From Owenia fusiformis (Eukaryota > Annelida > Polychaeta > Sabellida > Oweniidae), in contig CAIIXF020000011.1 of assembly GCA_903813345.2 (NCBI GenBank), forward strand, positions 23,541,754 to 23,605,753: a stretch of DNA of 64,000 nt, in the 5' to 3' direction. Positions 25,201-37,200 of the stretch are shown here, piece after piece (the stretch's first letter is position 1; every line of letters begins with the position of its first letter). Both the position numbers and the translations under genes were made by a program. A model generated the notes under the pieces. The model made no database searches. It was given only the letters and a program-made list of their open reading frames with translations, and was not told the origin of the DNA.

Positions 25201-28200
25201 AATTTTTCAAAATGACAATTCAAACAATTTCCTTCATGTTGACTGTTGTTTAAATTTAAAATCCCATAACCAAACCAGAATAGAAGGGGAAATCCAACAA
25301 CTAATTTCTAGGAAAAAGCTGCTAATCACTTTAGCTTATACATGATGGAATGGAGATGGAATTTCATGGTAAAATTGTGCTTGTACGCAATAATGATTGC
25401 TTACTGGCAATAAACAGACAAATGGGTCTCGTTTATGGACCTCATATTCATATAAATTATGTTCCCAAATATTTAAATCAAGTACCCTTTGCATTCGTTT
25501 GACTTCACTTCTTAAAAGAGAGCTTCGTCTTCACTCTTTCAAACTGGAATAAACCTGTGAACTCACCGCGCCAATCAGTGTTCGTCGGCCAAATTTGACC
25601 GACGTTCTATATATGGTCATTCCTTCTGACGTCAGCATTGAGCCCGGAATTGACCAATGACATACGTATATTTAATTAGCACGCATTTGGTGTATGTTTC
25701 TTCAAGCTCGCTGATTGTTGGAAGAAAGGTCAGCGCGTAGGTCAGAGGGGATTTATTACCCAAACTGTCATCGGTACCCATCGTGGGGGCGGGGCTACTA
25801 AACTGTAATATGGTCTCTACTTGGCAGAGTGTAGTTTAACTAGACTCTGCGCGCAGGGTATAAATCAAGTAGGAGTCAAGAAATCTTGTGGATTGGGTCC
25901 AAAAAAGCTTATAGGAATGCTTATAAATGAATACATTGTTTTAATATAACATATGGTGCCAATCCTCCTTGGATGTAAACCGAACCCTCATTACTTTTCT
26001 TTGGAAAAATGAAGCAACTAGACTTGGAAAAGTCAGGATGACTTAACAAAAAGTAAACAATTGTCTTACCTATGATATTGTCACATCTGGTTAAATATAT
26101 TTGAAGTTTTGGTTTTAAAGGGCCCTGTATTTTTTTTGTATAGTGACACCCGTCACATCTACTAAGCTTTATGTATGGCACATTGTATAGTTTGTCGTCC
26201 TTCAACCGTCTGTCACATCTTGTGAGTAGTACATATGGATTGTGGTAACGTACACATACTCGTCTATTGTTAACAATACATCGCTTCAACTTAATATACG
26301 GTGATTTTAGTCTAAGTTTTGTATTATTCTTCTGAGATACTTTTGAACATTCCACATCACATCGTCGTAACAACACATGGGCTGATTTTAAAGTCTTTAA
26401 ATCACAGCGATTTAACAAAACTCGTGGTGATGTTTTAAAATGTTTTAAGTTAAGAAATGGTGATTGTTCTTTAGATTGTGTCTGGTTGGGAGATGTTTCC
26501 ACATGGTTTTCTGATACATTAAAATGGTTTTCATATCTTGTAGGAATAACATTTGAAGGTGGAGGTTTTCTGATCATGTCATCACATCTCTGTACTATTA
26601 CAAACAGTTCACTGTCTATGTGATTCATAATGAGGTTTAGTATTATCCAGTGAACTATGTAAAACAGGTATTTTGTTGTGGGTAGATAACTGTGGTAATA
26701 ACCATATCCTCAATATGTGCTGTCATTTCCCTATACATTAAGACACTTCATAATGCAGTACAGCGTAGCTGGTATACAAAAGTAATTCTTAGTAGGTATA
26801 TACATCTGATTATAGAAGTTTCATCAAGTCATCATCATATCTGTGCATTGAAACAGTTTTAATATACAGTTAAAACAGTATTTATACTGGTGTGCTAAAA
26901 GTGAGTTTAGTTGTTCTTGTTAACTGGTATTTTTGAGTTGTTCTAGTATAGGTGCAACTGCAAATCAGACACTATATATCCTATCCTGCACTTGTTTGTA
27001 ATTCACTCCACTGAGCTGACATGTGTGTTCAATAACTTGCAATAAAGGCCTTACACATGCATTTATTTCACTTCATACTACATAACTACAATAATGTCAG
27101 TACTTTGTCTGTATTTATAACATACATTTACCATGTGTCTGTCTGTTTGCAGTACTATTTATGGACGAGCAATCTTTAAGTGCAGAGTTTAATTTGATAT
27201 GACCTTTGTATACACACTTGTAATGTGTCCTGAGTCCATATATTAAATGACCAGTGTCTGCTTTTAGTGCTGTCCCCAGCTCCGATTTCGGTGATCGGCT
27301 AGTAAAAAAGGTTTGAGGGTATCATTTTGTTCTAGACACTTGCTAGAGTAAATTATCCTAACTTGAGTAAAAATGTGTGGTAAGTGAATTCGCTATGGGC
27401 AGCTAGAGAGGCGCCATCTATTCATTTTCAAACAGGGGGTAGGGGTATAAAATAATTTTTTATCACATTTTATAGTAAAATGACTTTGAAATACTAATAA
27501 AATCTTATCAAAAACATTATTTACAATCAGTATGAATTTTCTTGTGTGAATTAGGGTGAAAATAAGGGCATATTTTGAAATTCACTACAGGGGCACCACC
27601 TATTTTCGTACTTCTACCACATGTAATAAGTTATTTTAGATTCGTTAAGGTACGAAATGTACTGAAAAAATTCATTCTAAAGGACCTATATATGTTCATA
27701 CCACATACTTAAAATTAGATCAATAGCTTTTGTACTGGCGGAGAAAAAAATTATTGAAATTTAAAATTGTGGCATCATGCAGGATAGGGGTGACCATATC
27801 TCACATGATTAACTTCCAAAATATGGAGCATATGTATCTCAAATGTACTCAAAATGGTGTATGTACTCTTGCTTTGTCATAATATTACTAATAAGAAGTA
27901 GAAAAATGATTGTACAATTTAAAAAAATATTAATTCTCATTTTGGCTTCTGACGTCCCTGGGGTGACCATATCTCACCTAAATAACTTCCAAAATATGTA
28001 GCATATGTATCTCAAATGTGCTCAAAATGGTGTATGTACTCTTGCTTTGTCATAATATTACTAATAAGAAGTAGAAAAATGATTGTACATTTTAAAAAAT
28101 AATTAATTCTCATTTTGGCTTCTGACGTTCCAGGGGTGACCATATCTCACCTTAATAACTTCCAAAATATGGAGCATTTGTATCTCAAATGTGCTCAAAA

Positions 28201-31200
28201 TGGTGTATGTACTCTTGCTTTGTCATAATATTATACTAATAAGAAGATTATACATTTAAAAATTTTAATTTTAGCTTCTGACGTCCCTCAATAACTTCTA
28301 AAATTATGTAACATATACAATTCAAATATACCAAAAATGGGGCATATGGTCTTGCTTTGTCATAATATTTTTCATGAGATGCAGAAAAAATTATTACACC
28401 TTTTTTGAATTGAAATTTTCATTTTAGCTTCCGAATCTGACATACCAGGGGCAACTATATCTCACCTTGATATAACTCTCATGATATGCAACATATGCAT
28501 CTCAAATGCGTGCCCAAAATGGTATAAATATAGTCTTGTTTTGTCATATTTATTGAGATTCATGAAATCAGAAGTTCAAAATTTATGGATTGGACTGTCT
28601 CCCCTGCAGGCTTCAGCTACATATAGTCCAGAGACATTAAGATCTACTTTCAAATATTTGCATCTTCTCCCCAAACACTCCTTATATTACAGGAACAATG
28701 GACGATAAGTCTTTTGCATGCCTTGGATGCAACATCTTTTGTATACTGGTAGCCTATCAGTAGTGTGAGTAGCCTAGCCTCATTCACCAAAATTGGCCCC
28801 TTAACCCCAAATCTGACCCAAAATTTTGAAAATATCCTGAAAAATTAGGCCTAAAAGGTGCATTTATGCCCAAACATACACCAAACTGTCCCACTGCTAA
28901 ATTACAAGGGCGATAAGTCGCTTCTAATCCTGATTGACATTCTCTAGTTTGCATGGTTTGTCATGTTGTGCTATATTGTTATTGCCCAATCTCAACAATT
29001 ATATTCACTGCATGGCCTACCATGCCAAGAATAATGCAATTGTTCCAAAAGCTAAGCTTTTCTTTGGGACCCTAGAAGTGTGGGACATCACAATCATAGA
29101 TTAATATTTCATTACAATCAATGTATGTTGTATGACAAACATGCAAACTAGAGAATGTTAATGTGGCTAGAAAGATTTATCATTACAAAGAGCTCCTTTT
29201 CCCGTATTTTACATACTCAAAATCCCTTAATTCAGTGTATAATCCAAGGTGCATATATTGCAGGCCACAGGATAACATATTAACACCTTACATTAGCAGT
29301 TGCCATTACTTCATGAATGGAGTAAAGTACTCCCACTATTGACAGGCTAAAAGGATTCCTGTATGGATTACAAAAGATGTTGGGTCCAAGGTATGCAAGG
29401 GAATAATCTCATCCATTGTACTTGTAAAGGGTGTTTGGGGAGCAGATGCAAATATTTGAAAGCAGATATAATTTGCCCTGAATTATATGTAGCTGTAGAG
29501 GAGACAGTCAAAATCCATTGATTCTGAACTGTTGATTTTATGATTCTAAATAAATATAAATATGACAAAACAAGACTATATTTATACCATTTTTGAGCAC
29601 ACATTTGAGATGCATATGTTGCATATCGTGAGAGTTATCAAGGTGAGATAGCCCCTGGGACACCAGAGGCTAAAATTAAAATTTATAAAAAATGCAATCA
29701 TTTTTCTACATTTCATTAGTAATATGAAAAAGACAGGACTTTTCTGAGAATATTGAGGATTATATGTTACATATCTTAGAAGTTATTATTAGACTCCAGA
29801 TTGAAAATCTGGAGTCTATTGCTTTTGCCAGTTTTCTTTTTATTATTATTTTTCTTTCCGAACCAGTTTTCTCAGCAACTAGAAGACTTTACTCAAATCT
29901 ACTTACAGGGTCAGTAAGGAGATGAGACCTAGTTTCTGGGAAATTAGGTCAAATTTTTATCTAGGTCAAAGGTCAAAATCTAGGTCAAATTATTATTTTG
30001 TCAATTATCTTTGTCATTTTTCAATATTTTTTCAAAATTTTTTTTTTAACGTGTAGCCAAGAAAAAGACGGTTCGACTGTGTGTAATCAGTTTTTTGATT
30101 ACTTCTACCGATTTTGAGATATTGCGTCCGGAAAGTAGGTCAAACGAAAAAGTTCTCCAAATTCAACGTATGAGTCATGAAATAAGTGTAAAATTTCCTC
30201 AGGAATCCAAATCTGCAAACCAAATTTTAATCTGACTTCCGGTTCGGAAGCTATAGCGTTTTGAAATCGCTAAATTTGGTGCCCATGTTAAGCCAATGGG
30301 AAAACAGACTTTTTCGAAGTGTAACATACAAGATATAGACTGAGCACAGCTTAACATAATGAATGCCTATGAAAGAAGGGGACATCAAAAGCTACCTAGC
30401 TTCAAAATTTGGACACCAAAATGCCTAGGTCAAAATATAGGTCAAATTCATAGTTTTTCCTTATTTTTACGATTCTGACACTACACTTTAATAATTTTCT
30501 TCAAAATTTTGTATACAGGTAGCCAAAAGTGTGCTTATAGTGTTAGCCTTTTGCCGTCAGAAAGTATTTCTACCCACTTTTGAGATATAGTGTCCGAAAA
30601 GTAGGTCAACATGAACGGTTCTCCAAATTTAACATATGAGTTATGAATTAAGGGTAGAATTTTCTCAGGAATCCAAATCTGCAAATCAAATTTCAATCCG
30701 ACTTTCGGTCCAGAAGTTATGGCGTTTTGAAAGCTCAAAAATCGCTAAATTTGGTACCCCATGTTATGTCAATGAGAAAAAAGATTTTTTTGAAGTGTAA
30801 AATACCAGATATAGACTGAGTACAGCTTAACATTCTTAAAGCCTATAAAAGGAGGGGACCTCGAAGGGTATCTAGCTTTAAAATTTGGACACCAAAATGC
30901 CTAGGTCAAAATCTGGGTCAAATTCATAGTTTTTCCTTATTTTTGCGATTCTGACATTACACTTTAACGATTTGCTTCAAAATTTTGTATACAGGTAGCA
31001 AAGAGTGTGCTAATAGTGTTAGCCTTTTGCCATCAGAAAGTATTTTGACCCACATTTGAGATATGGTGTCCGAAATGTGCGTCAAAATAAAAAGTTCTCC
31101 AAATTCAACGTATGAGTTATGAATTAAGGGTAGAATTTTCTCAGGAATCAGAATCTTTAAACAAAATTTCGTTCCAACTTCTGGTTAGATAGTTATAGCG

Positions 31201-34200
31201 GTTTGAAGTCTCAAAAAGTCGATATGATGATATCCCCATGTTAAGCCAATGGAGTCGAAGATAACCTACTTAAGAGTTGCCTAAATGTCTATATTCTAGA
31301 TGACTCAGCTTATTCCGAATGACTCAGTTTATTCCGAATGACTCAGCTTACAGTATTTTGGATGACTCAGCTTAAAAAAAAATCTGGAGTCTTAAATTGA
31401 ACTTGTTCAATTTACATGTCTAGTTATTATTATTATTATTATTAGACTCCAGATGAAATCTGGAGTCTATTGTTTTCGTCAGTTTTCTTATTCTTATTCT
31501 TATTATTCTTATTATTATTATTCTAAACCAGTTTTCTCAATAACCATAATTTTTTTTAGTAAAGTCAGTCATTTGGTCAATTTAGGTCCAGAATCTAGTT
31601 CCTCGGAAATTGGGTCAAATTTTTATCTAGGTCAAAGGTCAAGAACTAGGTCAAATCCAGTACTTTGTCACTTTTTTCGATTTTCTCGGTCGTCCTTTAA
31701 TATTTTCGATCCGGGTTTTTTTCATTGTGTTCCTTATAAAAAAGTAGAAAACCTAGGGTCGATTTAGTTTTTTGATATCTCAAACCGATTTCGAGATATC
31801 AGTGTCCGAAAACGAGGTCCAAAAAAAGGTTCTCCGAATCAAATGTCCAGGATATTAGTCTTATAGGAAATTTTCTCAGGATTCCGAATCTGAAAACCAA
31901 ATTTCGATCCGACTTCCGATTCGGAAGTTATGGCGTTTTGAAAACTCAAAAATCGCTAAATTTGGTGCCCATGTTAAGTCAATGGGAAAAAATATTTTTT
32001 TGAAGTGAAAAATACGGAATATAGACTGAGTTCAGCTTCATATAATCAAAGCCTTGAAAAGAAGGGTCCTCAAAAGCCATCTAGCTTCAAAATTTGAACA
32101 CCGAAATGCCTAGGTCAAAATCTAGGTCAAATTCATAGGTTTTCCTTATTTTTTCGATTCTGACACTACACTTTAATTATATTCTTCGAAATTGTGTATA
32201 CATGTAGCCAAGAATATGCTAATAGTGTTAGCCTTTTGCCGTCAGAAAGTATTTTGACCCACTTTTGAGATATGGTGTCCGAAAAGTAGGTCAAAATAAA
32301 AAGTTCTCCAAATTTAATATCTGAGTTATGAATTAAAAGTAGAATTCTGTCAGGAATCCGAATCTGCAAACTAAATTTCGATCCGACTTCCGGTTTGGAA
32401 GTTATGGCGTGTCCAAAAAGTAGGTCAAAATACAAAATCTCCAAATTTAACGTATGAGTTATGAATTGGGGGTAGAATTTTGTCAGGAATCCGAATCTGC
32501 AAACCAAATTTCGATCCGACTTCCGGTTCGGAAGTTATGGCGTTTTGAAATTTCGAGAAAAATCGATCTGATGGTATCCTGATAGAAAGTCAAGAGTAGA
32601 GAAGAAAATATTGAAAAATTCATCCATCCTTCCTATCTCATCCTATCTTATCCTTCCTATCTATCCTTCCTTCATATCTTTTCCTTCCTATCCTTCCTAT
32701 CCTATCCTATCCTTTCTTCCTATTCTATTCTATCCTATCCTTCTTTCTTATTCTATCCTATCGTTCTTTCCTATTCTATCCTATCCTACCTTCCTATTTT
32801 ATTTATCCATCTCTTTCTAGATGACTCAGCTTATTCTGGATGACTCGGCTTATTCTGGATGACTCGGCTAAAAAAAGTCTAGATCTGGAGTCTGAAATTG
32901 AACTTCGTTCAATTTCCAAAATCTAGTTTTTGTTTCCGAACCAGTTTTCTCAGCAACTAGAAAGACTTACTTAAATCTGCTAACACAGTCAACTGGGTAA
33001 TGAGACCTAGTTTCTGGGAAATTAGGTCAAATGCTAATCTAGGTCAACTGTCAAAAACTAGGTCAAATCGTTAGTTTTCACTATTTTACAAGTTTTCTCA
33101 GTCGTCCCTCGGTATTTTCGCTCCGGGTTTTTTTCATCATGTTCCTTAGAAAAAAAGCTAATTCCGAAAGGCAAATCATTTTTTGATTACTCTTACCGAT
33201 TTTGAGATATGGCGTCCGAAAAGTAGGTCAGAACATAAAAAGTTCTCCAAAATCAACGTGTGAATTATCAAATAAGTGTAGAATTATCTCAGGAATCCGA
33301 ATCTGCAAACAAAATTTCGATCCGACTTCCGGTTCGGAAGTTATGGCGTTTTTAAATCTCAAAAATCGCTAAATTTGGCGCCCATGTTAAGTCAATGGGG
33401 AAAAAGACTTTTTCGAAGTGTAAAATATAAGATATAGACTGAGTACAGCTTAACATAATGAATGCCTTTAAAAGAGAGGGACCTCAAAAGCTACATAGCT
33501 TCAAAATTTGGACACCAAAATGCGTAGGTCAAAATCTAGGTCAAATTCATAGTTTTTCCTTATTTTTACGTTTCTGACACTACACTTTAATAATTTGCTT
33601 CAAAATTTTGTATACAGATAGGAAAGTGTGTGTTAATAGTGTGAGCCTTTTGCCGTCAGAAAGTATTTTGACCCACTTTTGAGATATGGTGTCCGGAAAG
33701 TAGGTCAAAATAAAAAATTCTCTAAATTTAACGTATGAGGTATAACTTAAGGGTAGAATTTTCTCAGGAATCCGAATCTGCAAACCAAATCTCAATCCGA
33801 CCCTCGGTTCAAAAGTTATGGCGTTTTGAAAGCTCAAAAATCGCTAAATATGGTGCCCCATGTTATGTCAATAGGGAAAAAGATTTTTTTGAAGTCTAAA
33901 ATACCAGATATAGACTGAGTACAGCTTAACATTCTGAAAGCCTTTAAAAGAAGGGGACCTCGAAGGCTATCTAGCTTTAAAATTTGGACACCAAAATGCC
34001 AAGGTCAAAATCTAGGGCAAATTCATAATTTTCCTTATTTTTGCGATTCTGACATTACACTTTAATGATTTGCTTCGAAATTTTGTATACAGGTAGCAAA
34101 GATTGTGCTTATAGTGATAGCCTTTTGCCGTCAGAAAGTATTTTGACCCACTTTTGAGATATGGTGTCCAAAAAGTAGGTCAAAATAAAAAAAATCTCCA

Positions 34201-37200
34201 AATTTAATGTATGAGTTATGAATTAAGGGTAGAATTTTCTCAGGAGTCCGAATCTTTAAACCAAAATACAATCTAACTTCTGGTTAGATAGTTATAGCGG
34301 TTTGAAGTCTCGAAAAGTCGATATGATGATATCCCCATGTTAAGCCAATGGAGTCGAAGATAAAAAATGGAGAGTTGTCTAAATGTCTAAATTCTAGCTG
34401 ACTCGATCAGCTTATTCTGGATGACTCAGCTTACCAGTATTCTGGATGACTCAGCTTAAAAAAAGTATTAAATCTGGAGTCTTAAATTGAACTTGTTCAA
34501 TTTACATGTCTAGTTATTATATGGTGCGATATGATTACCCAGGAACGTATGAAGCTAAAATTAAAATTTTTGAAATGTATAATCATTTCTCAACTTCTTA
34601 TTAGTAATATTATGAAAAAGCAAGAGTACATACACCTTTTTGAGTACATTTGAGATACATATGCTCCATATTTTGGAAGTTATTAAGGTGAGATATGGTC
34701 ACCCCTGGGACGTCAGAAGCCAAAATGAGAATCAATATTTTTTTTAAATGTACAATCATTTTTCTACTTCTTATTAGTAATATTATGACAAATCAAGAGT
34801 ACATACACCATTTTGAGTACATTTGAGATACATATGCTCCATATTTTGGAAGTTATTAAGGTGAGATATTGTCACCCCTGGGACGTCAGAAGCCAAAATG
34901 AGAATCAATATTTTTTAATATGTACAATCATTTTTCTACTTCTTGTTAGTAATATTATGACAAAACAAGAGTACATACACCATTTTGAGTACATTTGAGA
35001 TACATATGCTCCATATTTTGGAAGTTATTAAGGTGAGATATGGTCACCCCTGGGACGTCAGAAGCCAAAATGAGAATTAATATTTTTTAAAATGTACAAT
35101 CATTTTTCTACTTCTTATTAGTAATATTATGACAAAGCAAGAGTACTTACACCATTTTGAGTACATTTGAGATGCATATGCTCCATATTTTGGAAGTTAA
35201 TCATGTGAGATATGGTCACCCCTATCCTGCATGATGCCACAATTTTAAATTTCAATAATTTTTTTCTCCGCCAGTACAAAAGCTATTGATCCAATTTTAA
35301 GTATGTGGTATGAACATATATAGGTCCTTCAGAATGAATTTTTCAGTACATTTCGTACCTTAACGAATCTAAAATAAGTTATTACACATGGTAGAAGTAT
35401 GAAAATAGGTGGCGCCCCTGTAGTGAATTTCAAAATATGCCCTTATTTCACCCTAATTCACACAAGAAAATTCATACTGATTGTAAATAATGTTTTTGAT
35501 AAGATTTTATTAGTATTTCAATGTCATTTAACTATTAAAATGTGTTAAAAATTATTTTATACCCCTACCCCCTGTTTGAAAATGAATAGATGGTGCCTCT
35601 TTAACAGCCCATAGCGAATTTACTTACCACACATTTTTACTCAAGTTAGGATGATTTACTCTAGAGAGTGTCTGGAACAAAATGATACCCTCAAACCTTT
35701 TTTACTAGCCGATCACCGAAATCGGAGCTGGGGACAGCACTATTTCTCCTTTGTTTACTTTTGTTCTCTAGACTCAATAAACTCTGCCACCTTTTGGTAC
35801 ATTAAAGAAGCTTGGATATATTGGCTAGATTGATTGTCATTGGTTGTAGGATATATTAGCTAGAATGTAATGATGATGTCATTGGTTGTAGGATATATTA
35901 GCAAGAATGATGATGTCATGGATTTTAGGATATATTGGCAAGAATGATGATGTCATTGATTGTAGGATATATAAGCTACAATGATGATGTCATGGATTTT
36001 AGGATATATTAGCAAGAATGATGATGTCATTGATTGTAGGATATATTGGCTAGAATGATGATGTCATTGGTTGTAGGATATATTAGCAAGAATGATGATG
36101 TCATGGATTTTAAGATATATTGGCAAGAATGATGATGTCATGGATTGTAGGACATATTGGCTTGAATGATGATGTCATGGATTTTAGGATATATTGGCTA
36201 GAATGATGATGTCATTGATTGTAGGACATATTGGCTAGAATGATGATGTCATGGATTTTAGGATATATAAGCAAGAATGATGATGTCATTGATTGTAGGA
36301 CATATTGGCTTGAATGATGATGTCATTGATTTTAGGATATATAAGCAAGAATGATGATGTCATTGATTGTAGGACATATTGGTTAGAATGATGATGTCAT
36401 TGATTTTAGGATATATTGGCTACAATGATGATGTCATTGATTTTAGGATATATTGGCTACAATGATGTCATTGATTGTAGGATATATTGGCTAGAATGAT
36501 GATGTCATTGATTGTAGGATATATTGGCTAGAATGATGATGTCATTGATTGTAGGACATATTGGCTAGAATGATGATGTCATTGGTTGTAATATATATTA
36601 GCAAGAATGATGATGTCATTGATTTTAGGATACATTAGCTAGAATGATGATGTCATTAGTTGTAGGATATATTAGCTAGAATGATGGTGTCATTGGTTGT
36701 AGGGTATATTAGCTAGAATGATGATGTCATTGATTTTAGGATACATTGGCTACAATGATGTCATTGGTTGTAGGATATATTAGCCAGAATGATGATGTCA
36801 TTGATTTTAAGATATATTAGCTAGAATGACGATGCCATTGATTTTAGGATATATTAGCAAGAATGATGATGTCATTGGTTTTAGGTAGCAACCTGTCCAA
36901 GTTAAAGTAGATCAATCAATGACCTCATTAAAACTAAACAATGTATCATAGTTTCCTAGGTGGCAGGGTTAATTAGAAAGGTCTGTTAAATTCTGAATTA
37001 AATATTGTATTTTTCAAGTAACTTCTACTGGTATAGTACCAGATTTCATGTATAAGAAGTTAAGTATCAAAAAATGCTGTTTGTGTTTACCAGTGTTTAT
37101 ATGAATTTTAAACTTTATGAAAGACTTCTTGTGATTCACATTTTAAAAAGTATCAGCACCTGCTCTTTCTCAAAGTCAAAATAATTGAAGTGAAAGTTTC

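Larger units (their letters stand above)
27265..35742. mobile_element. Large palindromic (foldback-like) element, interrupted by a tandem array
   Basis: The outer ends are exact inverted copies (GTGCTGTCCCCAGCTCCGAT at 27267; mirrored to 35740), flanked by TA on both sides. The arms run about 27267-28720 and 35740-34517 plus 29786-29370. They contain subterminal tandem units of about 172 bp (GGTGACCATATCTCACCT ... near 27787, 27958 and 28131; mirrored at about 34690, 34860 and 35030). The spacer is about 28720-29370, without an ORF. Without the inserted array the element is about 3.7 kb. Class unknown; TA flanks suggest a Tc1/mariner-type or foldback element. Confidence 0.8.

Noticed and set aside
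31453-33837. Several 85-113-residue frames on both strands
   Set aside because: They are repeated by-products of the 1.5-kb array units (same peptide words in each unit) and lie in a noncoding repeat.
35813-36885. CRISPR-like array
   Set aside because: The whole 37-bp unit repeats with point variants; there are no unique spacers and the DNA is eukaryotic.
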